A stretch of 64,000 nucleotides of DNA from Cyathus striatus (taxonomy: Eukaryota > Basidiomycota > Agaricomycetes > Agaricales > Nidulariaceae): positions 5,828,001 to 5,892,000 of the forward strand of contig JAOVFP010000002.1 of the NCBI GenBank assembly GCA_025738555.1, read 5' to 3'. The number at the start of each line of letters is the position of its first letter. The stretch's first letter is position 1. Positions 44,607-56,875 of the stretch are shown here, piece by piece. A program made the translations under genes and the position numbers. The notes under the pieces are model-generated. The model had not been told where the DNA came from and did not search any database. It saw only the letters and a program-made list of their open reading frames with translations.

Positions 44607-45906
44607 ATGTTTGAGCGTTCTGCGCGTCCGAGCGACGTTGAAGCAGGGGACTTTTCCAAGAGATTGCCTCGCAGAAATGGCATAATTCGCTTTGTAATCA
44701 TTACTGTGGTCGTTCTTCTTGTTCTACACGTTGGTTATTCCAGGGGTTACAAGGATGTTGGGGAGAAACTTGGGTTCCACGCTGTCCCTCCTCCAAGTTC
44801 GGTATTTGCTCCTGGCATACTGGGATTTGCGGATAAACCAAGACCGAGCTGGATAGATGATCCAGTCAAGGAGCCTCTTGCTCTTCGAATCGCTGTTATC
44901 TCTAGGACAGACGAGTTTGAGCGACGACAGGTGTTCAGAGATACGGTTCTTGCGGGGCTTAGGGAGTCGGATATCCAGTTCGAGTATAATTTCTTCATAG
45001 GGGCAGTTGCCGATGGATTGAGAGGGTCAATAACGAGCTTACGCATCGCTCAAGAAAACAGGAAGCATCGAGACATTGTTGTCTTAGGGGAGATCGATGA
45101 TATACCGGAGCGACTTTCAGAAAAGCGGTTCATGGCCCTCAAATGGGTAAGTAGCCAGCTTGTTTTTCGTCGATGATGTCTGGACTTACGAAGCACGGTA
45201 TCAGGGAGGCGCTATGCCCAACGATACTTATGACTACTTCATGACCATGGATTCCGATACGTTCTGTCGCTTCAATACGATGACGCGTTGGATGCCTATA
45301 TTGCTGAAGGATGAGCATATAAACCCGCGAGAAGACCCGGTGCTGATAGGTCGCATGGCGAGCCACTTGACATACTTCGAAAACACAGTTCCAGATGGGA
45401 ACAAGAACGCTACGGAGGAGGACGAGTTTGTGAAGGGGCCTTGGTTCCCGTACCCGATGGGAATTGGCTATATGCTCAGGTATGAACGTTCATGTTGAAC
45501 CACGCGTGTAGTTTGCTAATGTACTTGCAGTTCGTCCTTGGTGAAGACTATGCTCTCTGCGGATCCACCACTGCCGCACCATATTAACTATCCGTCAGAC
45601 GACGTGATGATTGGTGCTTGGGTAGCAGGCCTACGCTATTTCCCTGATAAATCCATCAAATGGGAGTCAACCGCAGAGCACTCACCGCTACCTGTTCACG
45701 AAGTCTTCCCGAAGCCTTATCTGCCGTACATTGTTGATACCAAGGTCATCGACGATAAGATTGGATGGCATGATCCTCCTGGCCGCTCAGGAAACGACGC
45801 GCCGATTTCGTGGAACAGTGTTTGTACTCACAGGTTGTCTGTTGACGAAATGAAGGCGTTGAGAGCTATGAAAGAGATCTCTGGGGAGTGGAGTCGAGAT
45901 AGCTAG
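44607..45906 (+). CDS. GT31-like glycosyltransferase, cluster copy 5
   Basis: Exons 44607-45146, 45205-45479 and 45531-45906 give 396 residues. The start at MFERSARPSDVEAGDFSKRL aligns with the MFTYNLADVESADY start of copy 6; an ATG at 44469 would add 46 residues without resemblance. The TM is at about 28-46. The DxD is FMTMDSDTFCRFNTMTRWMP, with Cys after DTF and RWMP shared only with copy 6. The C-terminal block DDKIGWHDPPGRSGNDAPIS is also shared only with copy 6. The end SGEWSRDS is slightly longer than in copy 6. Confidence 0.85.
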
Positions 45907-46548
45907 GCTGGTGGTGGTACTTACAGGATATTATTAATGGGGTTATGTTTAGTGTAATTTATCTCTTCGAGTCAGATGTTCTTCAAGGAATATGAGTGGT
46001 AGTCGGAAATCCACATGATGATGGTAAGCTTCCAATGGGCTTCGAATCAACTTCAATGTGAGCTCGGATTTTTGAAAAACCCTTTGGCTAGTAAATAAAT
46101 TGACAAGGGTTATCTAAATAATGTTAATGAGGGTCGGTGTAAGTCTGGCGCGAAATTGTTACTGACTATGAGAAATTTCAACTGCGCTTGCAGGGTCGCT
46201 GCATCGCACTGAGCGGAGGCGTAGCGTTTACGTACAGATAATATATTGTGCTTGAAGGCCGTCAGTCTCTATACATAACAAATACAAATTGTTTCGTACC
46301 TAGCTCACGTCAATTAGACGCGTGCCAAGCTACTTGAGTACGTACTTTTACTTGATTTCTACCCCAGCTTTCACCTATTGCACTATCTTCACAAGCGGCT
46401 CCTCGGGGCCATTCCTTTATGATCTGGCAAGTCTTTCTCGTTCATATTGGACGATGGAATGCTAATTTGCCGAATACAACTGCCAGTCAGTAATCAACAT
46501 CAACTGTCCTTACTAGCACATTCACATTTGAACGTGGCGTGGTGACCC
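45907..46548. other. Intergenic between GT copy 5 and the GPI enzyme gene
   Basis: No gene was recognised. It presumably holds the promoter of the downstream gene. Confidence 0.5.
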
Positions 46549-49500
46549 ATGGAGACTACTAACCCGATGCCCAGGGAAGCTCCCGAAAGTACCAGTACAA
46601 GACCGACTACCACAAAGCACTATAATGTTATCAAGCTACTTCTAATTGGCCTCGTATTTCACCTGGTGTACATTGGCTCAGTGTTCGACTGTTACTTCAC
46701 TAGTCCAGTTGTCACTGGGATGGAGAGCTATAACACCGGGAAGGCACCTGCGAAAAGGCTCGTTCTTATTGTTGGTAATATTGTCATGGAATAACGCGTA
46801 AAGCTTTAACGCTGACGCACGATGTTCGTATAGGGGACGGGCTAAGAGCAGACCTACTTTTCAACCAAAATCCGTTCCCATCCATTCCAAACTCCCCTAA
46901 GATCGTAGCGCCGTACTTGAGGTCAATCGTCGAAAACCGCGGCGCGTTTGGGATATCACATACAAGAGTACCAACAGAAAGTAGGCCAGGTCATGTCGCG
47001 ATCATTGGTATGTGCAGTGCTCAGCACGTTTACTCACGGGACACTGAAGTTCTCATTCATTTCAGGCGGCATGTACGAGGACGTCTCCGCTGTAACTAAG
47101 GTATTCTCTTCTCTCTTCATCTCCGTCTATATATCTAACATGACGGGATAACAGGGCTGGAAAACCAATCCCGTCGATTTTGACTCTGTATTCAACCAGT
47201 CAAGCACAACGTACTCTTTCGGTTCACCGGATATCCTTCCTATGTTCGCGCGTGGAGCTACGCCGGGAAGGGTAAAGACATGGAGCTATAGCGAAATAGA
47301 TGAAGATTTTACGAAAGGCATGATCTGTTTATCGTTCTTCTTTATCCTGTCTCTGACTGCTTTATAGATGCCACTGAACTCGATGTATGGGTTCTTGACC
47401 AGCTAAAGTCACTCCTATACAATTCTACAGTTGATCCGCAACTGCGCTCCGAGCTTCACTCCGACAAAGTCGTTTTCTTCCTGCATCTGCTTGGGCTGGA
47501 CACTACAGGGCACTCCTACAGACCTCATTCCAAAGTATGTGATCTTTCCCCGTGACTATGTACTGTGTTCTGACAATACACAGGAGTATATGCGTAACAT
47601 CCAGGTCGTTGATAACATTGTCAAGGAGACAGAGCAACTTCTATCCGGATTCTACAACGACAACCAGACTACTTTCGTGTTCACAGCAGACCACGGAATG
47701 TCAGTAATCGGAAACCACGGAGACGGTCGTACGTGCACTTTAACCTCATCTGTCTTCCTCATAGCTAATGATTGCACAGATCCTGATAACACTCGCACTC
47801 CGCTCATAACGTGGGGCAAAGGCATTCGCGGACCTGCTCTTGATGACACTTCCTCTTCTCATGATGCCTACTCTAAACGTTGGGATCTGAGCCATCTGGT
47901 GCGACGAGATGTAGAACAGGCTGATATTGCTTCTATTATGGCAGCTCTTATTGGGATCAACTGGCCCGTAAATTCAGTTGGAGTACTTCCTGACGCTGAC
48001 CCGACCAAGGTCGGTTATCTGGATCCTAGCGAAGGTGAAGAATCGATTGCACAAGCAGCATTTGTTAATGCGAAGGTTATACTGGAACATTATCGCGTCA
48101 AGCACGGTGAGGTCGACTCTTCGTTCTTTGTCTCCTGTATCCTGACCTGTTCGCAGAGCTTAAGGAATCTCATGCACTCTTCTACACGCCCTTCAAGCCC
48201 TTAGATGTTTCTACTTCATCACCGTCGCCGTCTCCTCGGCTCTCTAAGCTGACGCACATAGAGTCGCTTATGGCCCAGCAAGACTGGCGCAGTGCAAGGC
48301 AGGCCTCCTTAGACCTCATTCAGACGGCACTCGCTGGCCTGCACTATCTACAGACGTACGATAGGCTTCTTATCCGTGTGATTGTTACTGTAGCGTACCT
48401 CGGGTGGGCGGCTTACGCTGCCTTGTTTGTCTTCCGTCCTCTGGACTACATGTCTGGATTGGAAGGCACCGCAGCGACGTTGGTGAATGGATTGGCTATA
48501 GCGTCATTCGCTGCGTTTTCAGGCTTGTTTTACGTGCAGAAGTCACCTGTAACTTTCTATGCATATATCTTGTTCCCGTGTTTCTTTTGGAGAGAAGTGT
48601 CGGTACAGGGTCTGCCATCTATTCGCAGCTGGCTCTCTAGGCATCATGACTACCGTTCTATTGCCACAAGGACGTTTATTGTCTTCGCAACGCTTCAGTG
48701 CATGGTGGTACGTCGAGTTTTTCCGTATATTGTTCCTTGGGGTGACACCCGACATTTGTAGCTTGGATATACTCACCGGGTGGTTTGGAGTGCGGGTTTC
48801 TTGTTTTTGGGTGCATTGTGGCCTCTTTCGTGGCCTTCGGAGATGGATAATCCTGAATACAGCGTAGTGCGTTTTGACTGGAGGGTTATGTGCCTCATCA
48901 ATGCCATCTTCCCTCTTCTCGGCGTAGACAAGAAGGAGAGCATTCTTGCCATGTACGTGTACAACTATGCCAGTGATTTCTTTTCAACTTAACCTCGCTC
49001 GGTAGACTTTCCGGTGGTTCCGCCATCCATCTTGCTGCAGTCGTGTATGCCAATCGGAAACAAGATATCAGAGGAAATCGCCCTGTGCAGCTATTCACCA
49101 TTGTACAGGTGAGCCCTCCCAGTCTCTTCTTGAAGTTCAGGGTCGTAATGTCGAAACCAGACAATCATTCTTGTAGCATCAATGGGTGTTACCTGCTTCT
49201 CAATTGCTGCTCTGTCTGCGAAGATAGGATTGCCGGTAGGGCTTCAAATAGCAGGATGGGTTTTGCTAGGTTAGTGCACAATACTACCTCTATTTTTAAT
49301 GGCTGATGTCTCTGTAAAGTCTCTTCGGTCCTTCTTCCCACCATATATCCCTTCCGTCTGAAGCACACAATCAACTCAAAGTTGATATGCTACTTCCTTG
49401 CGTTTGGTCCTTGCTTCGTCGTATTAGCCATTCGGGAAGAAGGATTGTTCTATACCGCGTTCGTCGCTATTCTCGTGGGATGGCTCCATGTCGAGAGGGC

Positions 49501-50334
49501 CCTCCGCGGCATTTATTCTGCCCAGGCCGTGAGCAGCGAGTCCCGTGTTCGGACAGGCCCCACGGTCAATCGCAACGGACTTGCCTCAGCAACTGAGATG
49601 CAGGCGTATCAATTCCAGCCAGATGACCTTCGCATTGCTCTGTTCTTCCTCTTCTTTGTACAAGTTGCTTTCTTTGGGATCGGAAAGTAGGTGGTTCTTG
49701 CTTTCAGTTATGACACTTCCCGGAACTCAAGGACCTTCTTTTCTAGTGTTGCATCTATCTCGTCTGTTTCTTTTTCTTCGTTGTGTTGGCTGCGCGGTTA
49801 TTGATGTGTCTGCAGGTCCTTCTACCTCGCTCCTGTGTACCGACTTATTCCAGTCTTTAGCCCGTTCTTTATGGCCGCTTTACTGGTAAGGTTGATGCGA
49901 ACTTATGTCCCGTGCTTATTAACACGTTTATAGATCTTCAAGATCGTTGCACCATATGTATTACTCTCAGTGGTCTTCGCTGTACTAAATCACACTTTGA
50001 AGCTGCCGCCGTTCTCGTTGTTGATGGTAGCGTTGACGTTAACAGATGGTACGTACTATGTATAGCCGACATCACTCTTGTACTTAGCTAACTTACGTAT
50101 CACAGGAATGACTCTCACATTCTTTTTCAATGTTCAGGATACCGGTATGACAAACATATGATACCGTGATATTTGATCGTTGACAAAACTACCTCAGGTT
50201 CATGGCTGGAAATAGGACAATCGATTACCTTCTTTTGTATCTCCTCGATGCTTCTGCTGTGGTCTGCAGGAGTATGTGCCCTTGGGGAATACCTGATGTC
50301 TGGTATGTTTAAAGTGAAAGTGAAAAGATCCTGA
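46549..50334 (+). CDS. MCD4: GPI ethanolamine phosphate transferase 1 (MCD4/PIG-N)
   Basis: Seventeen exons (from 46549-46774 to 50198-50334) sum to 2,934 nt, 977 residues, matching the family length. The enzyme adds phosphoethanolamine to the first mannose of GPI precursors in the ER membrane. The N-terminal TM (about 26-48) is followed by an alkaline-phosphatase-like domain: [63 protein letters not shown] and TPLITWGKG. The C-terminal multi-TM PIG-N domain holds [36 protein letters not shown] and [18 protein letters not shown]. Exon 13 is only 15 nt (49747-49761). The intron after 47317 seems to use a GC donor to give [12 protein letters not shown]; a GT donor ten bases downstream would also keep the frame. 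Confidence 0.9.
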
Positions 50335-50642
50335 AGGGAATCAATTGGAGACCTTCATGGGATGATAACTGGCTGGGTAATTTGCTTAACCTGGCAAAGG
50401 CTTAGAAGCTAGATAATAATCTGCTCCACGCTTACTGCATCATCATGTCTGGCAAGATCCCACTGTACATACATGACTAGGATCTAGAATACACACTATT
50501 ATATCACCGCCGTATTTATTTGTATACACGCACCCTCTAGATCTTTGTACGCCACCGTGGGATTGCTGTAAATATTACCCTTCTCAATATCACTCAACCA
50601 AATATATTGTTGAAACCGTGGTTGCTACATGTTTCTAATTTA
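50335..50642. other. Convergent intergenic region
   Basis: 308 bp between the stops of the GPI enzyme gene and the adenylate-forming enzyme gene. No gene was recognised. Confidence 0.5.
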
Positions 50643-53024
50643 CTATACTGTGTTGTACAGCTCGTTAATTTCTTCTTCGTAGCTTAGTAAAACCTTTCGT
50701 CGATTGGGAAGCCCTTTAAGAGTGAAAGAAAACGGCTTCTCGGGTTTGGCGAATAGTATCATCTTGATAGATTTGGTAAGGCCATCACTCCCAATAATAT
50801 GCAATCTACTAGTGACTTACATCTTTCTTCAATCGTCCTTCCTCCAGCAACAGTAAGTTTGCATCTGATGCTATACGCCTGTAGTGATGGTATGGGAACT
50901 TGCTTCTTTATTCTGTGCGTCCAATCACTTACCATAACTCTTCCATAGTCTGGGAGACGTGGTATTCATCGCTGCCCGTGAGTTGAATAAGGACTCCGAT
51001 GCAATCGCGGCCTTGTCCAAAGCAGACTGAACTTAAAACTTTCGGAGAATGATTCAATGCATCCTCTGTTACATCGTCAGAAATATATAGAAGGAACTTT
51101 ATAGCTGAAGATACCTAATGGTCTCGTCGTAACCTAAATATAGGATATCGCTCAAGTATATGTGCAAGCATATAAAATTTTGACTTACCTTGACTCCCGA
51201 AGATAGTAGAATCTGATCTACAGCTCTACCAAGAAGCTTCCAGTATCCAGGCTGAGTCGGATGAGGGACAAGTAAGTCCTTCGTTGCCAGAGCCTTTACT
51301 CCGTCAAACTCGGAGTCACATTGTACTGTTATCTCGTGTGTTGGCTTGGACTTCGTATTATCGCAAAGGAAGCATCAGATATCTCTGTGGAGCAACACCC
51401 TGGTAAAATAGCGTACTAAAATAAATAATTCATAAGCGCCATCTCCAGTTGGAACAAAGTGAGCCGCGCAATGAGGATTGATAGTGATGTACTCCCATTC
51501 ATGTCCTCCCAGCGAATGTGGAAACATGTTGCCGATGACTCCGACCTCCGTCCTAGAGCAGAAAGTTTAGACCAAAAAATAAAACCTTAAGAGGAAGACC
51601 TACATCCCGTAGAGGGTATAGATGTTCACTCCAGAATCACTTAAGAAATTGCCTATTCCAACATTCATAACGCTTCCAGCGTAGACCTTAGACAAGGATT
51701 AACTTTTAATACCATTGAGTAGTCCGAAATTGAATAAAAACTAACCGCGCCATCGATGCTCGAAAGAAACTCGACCTTTGAAAGATCTCTAGACCATTTC
51801 TTATGGAGCAGTTAGGATTTGAATATTAACATATAAAATCAAGCTCACTTCGACGAAAGATGTAATCCCCACAACATAGTCTACCTTGGCTTCACGAAAT
51901 CCTTGAAAAATAGACTCTGGTGTCATAGCGGGTGGTGGTACGCCAGGCGGAAAAGTAGCAATCGCAAACCCTGTTCCCGACTTGGTTTGAAATTGATAAG
52001 CTCCTTACGAAAAAATATACCAACATAGAAAACTCACAAGCCACGATATAAAGTTGACTCCAATACTTACGTACGCTGGTATTCCATGGGCAGCAAAACG
52101 TTTACCACAGAAATCGTGTGAACCGAAATCTAATACAGGTTTAATTAACAAAGTATGGCTTCGTATGAAGACTCAGATTCTTACGAGGCATGACCGCAAT
52201 TTGCAAGAGCAAGCGTGGATTCCATACTATTGGCTTCGGTAATGATGTCGAACCTATAAAAATTAGTTTCAGATTTAGTCCTTGACACAAAGGAAATAAA
52301 TATAAACCTGATGAAGTTGTGATGACTGCAGGATAGGATAGATCATATTTCTGGGTCGGCACTCGCTCGGGGGCCGGTTTGGGAGAATAAAGTTCTTCAT
52401 ATGTCGGTATGTCGTAGATTTCAAGCTTGTAGTCAGGATCAGTTTCTTTGAGCAGCCTCAGCGTCCTATCGATGATGGCAAGATATTCTGGCTCTTTCCC
52501 AACAAGCACGTAAGTTGGGCGTGTTGCAAGAATCAGATGCTGAAGAGCTTCTTCCGTGAACCGTGGATTCAAAGGAAAAACAGGAATAGCAGCCCTCATC
52601 ATTCCCAAAATAAGGGTAAGATAAGTAACCATATCTGCGACGAACATCATGATATGATGCCTCGACGTTAGCTTTTATCTCAGAATATCATGGAATGGAG
52701 GTTACCAATATTTGCAAAGACTGCCACAAGTGGTCTTTTTCTCATCGTGGACAAGTCAATCCCAGCCTTTTGGGAAACCAAATGGGCTGCACAGTGAGCT
52801 GCAGGCACCACTTGAGAAAATGTGAGCTCGCTGATTTCTTCCTTAGGTCCGGCAGGATACACGAACACAGGATGTGTTGGATTGTTTTTATAATGCCAGT
52901 CATATATCTCTGGGACCAGAAGCGAGCCATCTATTGGTGGAGATGCGTACTTGCAACCAGGAGAAACCCCATGAACCCTCTTTGGAGGCTGTAACAAGAA
53001 ACTAGTGTCTGTAGTGTTAGCCAT
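50643..53024 (-). CDS. Stand-alone adenylate-forming enzyme (NRPS-like A domain)
   Basis: Thirteen exons (53024-52706, 52634-52317, 52253-52185, 52129-52038, 51980-51849, 51799-51746, 51686-51604, 51552-51417, 51350-51189, 51133-51115, 51065-50933, 50878-50821, 50762-50643) give 564 residues in frame. It activates a carboxylic acid as its adenylate. Core motifs are A3 TTSSGSTSLPKPIVW, FAAHGIPAY, A5 NIYTLYGMTEVGVIG, A8 LGRAVDQILLSSGVK, and A10 PFSFTLKGLPNRRK with the catalytic Lys in TLKG. The sequence follows the A domain of fungal A-T-R NRPS-like reductases (aminoadipate-reductase type) but stops at EEINELYNTV, where the carrier and reductase domains would begin; none lie downstream. The substrate is unknown. 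A 19-nt exon (51115-51133) is needed. Confidence 0.82.
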
Positions 53025-54438
53025 GAGGGTGGAGATTAAGAGTAAGGTTCAGTCCCCAGTACTGCTATGCGCTGATAAATAGCGGCAGCGCCCACAGCTC
53101 ATGCAAAGACAAAAATACACCTACCCATCTGCAATTTTCTTGAGCTTGAATTATGAGTACTATCATTTCGGGTCATCTGAGTGGGTGATACTTAAATTAG
53201 ATATGTTTCTCGTAACGTAGTGCACATCACTGTGAGGTTGACGCCTACGCTGTTGCTAATAAGTACTGGCCGGTTGCCGAAAGTCGGCTCAGTACCGGAG
53301 TCTGTTTATACGCCATTGTGGACTCTTTCTCGTTTTACACTTTATAAATTCCAGTAATGTGGACCTGCGGTAACTCCATCACCTTTGCGACAGAAGGTAA
53401 ATGTCACAGCAGTACCAGGCAATACCGTAGTTTTGATATATCATTTGTAGTAATTACTGCAAGCTTGTGATGTATCAATTACAGTAAGTACCATACATCT
53501 GGGATGTATATTTGCAGCAATTACTGCAGGCTTCCTGGATAGGTAAGAACACTCAAAGAAGCTGATGCAGATTACTCATCACCCCTCTCCCGCCCTTGCA
53601 CACCTGTTTCCCACTTTGACAGAGCTAAAAATAGGATGATTCTCTTTCATTTATGTATATTCCTTCAATTGTGCTTCTTTAAAGCTTTGGCTCATCATAA
53701 CCCACTGTAAATTAAAAAACATAGAATATCTGTGCATATAATAACTCCCTGATTCACATTAATTATATGACAGATCAATCCATAACTTACCAGCATGTAT
53801 AGAAATGCTTTCTGTGATATATGTATTACAAATGAAATCGATTTTATTTCTAAATTTATTCCTAATATGTACAATGTGCAGCTTCTCGAATGTGAAAGGG
53901 GGGATATAGTGTGCACATTCATTATAGCAAATGATACATCATGATGTACTACAATTACTGTCATATATACATCATGCCATAGCGGTAATTACTGTAGATG
54001 ATACATCAGATTCCCAGTATCTGGTGATGAAGGACAGTCATCCCCAGGACATTCTGACCAGTATTTATATCGCAACACCGTCAAACATCAAAGGAATCTC
54101 TTACAAATTATCTAAAATGGGATACTATTACACACGTATCTATTAATATGCACCTTCTCGACTTCCCTCACTTTCCAAACGGATATTAGTATCAATGCGC
54201 CGTTGGCTTCGTGCACTTAGTGTTACTTGCTGACATTCGTGGACGAAACTAATAATATACGCCTTGTATAATGACAGTGGGCAGTAGGCACGTTGCCTGA
54301 GTTTCGGCCAGAACACCGCCCAAGTGACCTTTCTCATTCTCCCCTGGAGCAAATAGCTGGGGTCTATAAGAGAACCCGGAGAATTTACGCTGAGTCTTCT
54401 TTCGCCCTGTCACCGTGTGCAAGTACATTCTATATCAT
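53025..54438. other. Intergenic with a palindromic, MITE-like segment
   Basis: No gene was seen. It contains the inverted-repeat segment 53434-54008 and, presumably, two divergent promoters. Confidence 0.5.
53434..54008. mobile_element. Diverged MITE-like element, ~575 bp
   Basis: TGATATATCATTTGTAGTAA at the left end matches the reverse complement of the right end (TGATGTATCATCTACAGTAA) at roughly 80% over ~27 bp. Weaker similarity extends further in, with ATGATGTAT and CAGTAATT motifs on both sides. No coding capacity and no clear target duplication were found. It is older than the 2.7-kb MITE. Confidence 0.45.
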
Positions 54439-56071
54439 ATGGGGGGTCCTTCAATAGCGATGGCCGAATTGGTCGGGACTATCATTCATTCCACTCTCTA
54501 CGGTGAGCCCTGATATTTCAACTTCTCTTGATTGATTTCCAACACATTGTGTCCAGGAATCTACGTCGTGCTATTCGTTGGTAGCCTTTACATACCTTTT
54601 CGTCGGAGGTCAAGGGGTAGAAGAGGAGTACCGGTACCGGTGAACAAAATTCTAATAACCGTTACTCTTACCCTGTTCGTCTTGATAACAATAGTTCGTA
54701 TTTTCAGTACTCGACTTTACGATAGCATTTACATATCGCATTTTTACAGCACTGGATTATCCAACTAACGCGACTAACGGACGCATTCATATTTCATATT
54801 AATGACGAAGGTGGCCCGAACGCTTACTATGGATATCCTGCAAATATCAAGAATGTGTTGAAGACGGCATTCTATGTTGTACAGACATTTGTTGGAGATT
54901 TTACAATGGTGATGCGATCATATTTTAACTTGAACTGTAATTGATTGTTTCCTTAAGGTGTATCGTCTTTACATTGTTTGGGGAAGGGAGTGGAGAGTCG
55001 TCATTTTGCCTGCGCTAACTTCTTTTGGACTTCTCAGTGAGTATGGTATGGGACATATCAAATATATGCGACATAATTAATTGCAATACGAATATCAGTT
55101 GCTGGGAGTGGTGTGGTTTATTCCTTCGACCATCTCACAACCGGAGAGAATGTTTTCGTGTCCAGTGCTGGACATTGGGTGTTAACGGTGTTCGCTACAT
55201 CACTTGCGTGTGTATCCTTCAGCCACAGATATCTTCATCTGGACTAAACCTCACATAAAGAACAAACGGCATTGTAACAGGTCAGCATTTTTTAATTTGG
55301 CTTATACATAACTGAACTAATCTTTATTCTTTGATTGTAGTATTGATTTCGTATCGAATATGGACTATTCACCGACAGGTGAAGGCTGTAGCGCAGACAA
55401 GCAATGTTATGGTATTAAGTTGTTAATCGGCCAATGATGCTAATGGCTGACTCTCTTTCCCATCAGCGTGTCATTCATATAATCCTTGAAAGTGCTGGAA
55501 TGTATACGTATGTTTTCGGCTTTTCCCTCTGGATTACAGAGTCGATCTAAACAAAGGGGTTGATAGACTCGTTTTGGTATTGACTTTAATAGGATACTTG
55601 ACGAAAAATAATTATCAATTTACAACACTTGATGCAGTAAGTAGTGTTTTACTTGAACTTGGAAGACTATCGTCTTAATATTAGAATGCGATAGACAAGT
55701 CCTACAATTGTAAGCTCTTATTTGTTTATAAAAAAAAACTGTCTTTTAAATTTACATGTTTACAGGGGATCGCATTCACCCTCATTATTGTAAGGGTAGG
55801 CCTTGGACTCAGCAGCGACAACACCACAGTCGCTGCTGTTAGCACGGTTCGCTATAACGTGAATGTACCTGCTACTGCAAGAAGCTCCACCATGGACCAT
55901 GCTCTCAGTGATCTGAACATACGAATGAAGATAAGTAAAGAAGCTCTGAGAGAAGATGAGAGGGAAGACGTTTCCGCGGATCACCTATCTGAATCTCAAG
56001 CGGATCGGCAGCGTAAAAAAGGGATTCAGGCTGCACCTGACAGAGAAACAGATTTGAACTCTGCAGTTTAG
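54439..56071 (+). CDS. Fungal seven-TM protein of unknown function
   Basis: Eleven exons (54439-54502, 54557-54693, 54750-54908, 54958-55036, 55099-55207, 55261-55280, 55341-55411, 55467-55507, 55567-55636, 55695-55709, 55766-56071) give 356 residues in frame. The pattern is that of a mushroom-expanded orphan 7-TM family: LYGIYVVLFVGSLYIPFRRR, HWIIQLTRLTDAF, YVVQTFVGDFTMVYRLYIVW followed by GREW, VLISYRIW, RVIHIILESAGMYT, and finally the family signature GIAFTLIIVRVGLG. The polar C-terminus (about 85 residues, many Asp/Glu/Arg) would face the cytosol. Two very short exons (20 and 15 nt) are required. A receptor-like role is often supposed for the family but is not shown. Confidence 0.8.
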
Positions 56072-56875
56072 TACTTACTGTCCTTTAACATTTATATACG
56101 TATTTTTATTAGTTTCTCAGTGTTCACACTCATGTTCATCATATATGCATCTTTGTACTAAGTATAAAAATATACGAAATGAAATCGAAATGAAATCACT
56201 GCATTCTATTTTTAGTATTTTTGGATGACTCTTGTTGGACTCTTGTCCAGCCAAATATAATCTTGTGCAAGTACTTCAGGTTCAAGCATCCAATACAAAA
56301 TCAATAAAAAGTCACCTATTTTGAGCTCAAGTTGGCCCATGCCTAAGATTTCTGAAGATCTGAAGTCTTGCCGCTTGATCAGTGTTACTGCCAGTGCTGG
56401 CATTGAAATGACCGGGTGTGATCTTATCTTGTGACTTTCTGGACGCTATCTCAGGTACGTAAGCTAACACTACATATGGCCTGTGCAAGCATGTGCATCA
56501 TCATGAATCCAATGCTCTCGTCCGCAACGCTCAAGAAGGTTCAAGAGTTGGCAATAATAGTATTATTTGGCGCTTTAAATTGATTGGTCAGTACTTCAGT
56601 ACTCAGTCTCAGTAGTAGGTCTACTCTTTTGAGTCTTTGACTGAGTCCTAGTGGAGTCGACAACTTCGACCGAGCCTGCCAAGCGTTTCAAGTTACCGCC
56701 AAATCCTCGCGTCTTCCCAGCACCGCATTTCCGTGTCATCCAATTGGCGCCTATCGAAGCATTTTAGTCCACGCGTAAAAATCACGCGAACGTTGTCACC
56801 CAGACCGTGGTTCATGTCGTGCCCCCACCTTACAACGACCAGCTAACGGGCACTTTCTCGCTATATCTTCCCGTT
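56072..56875. other. Intergenic upstream of GT copy 6
   Basis: No gene is supported. A 63-codon minus-strand frame at 56212-56403 has some protein-like character (MLEPEVLAQDYIW) but no family I know. Confidence 0.45.

Noticed and set aside
54143..54352. 69-codon minus-strand frame upstream of the 7-TM gene
   Set aside because: Lies in the presumed promoter and has no recognisable features.
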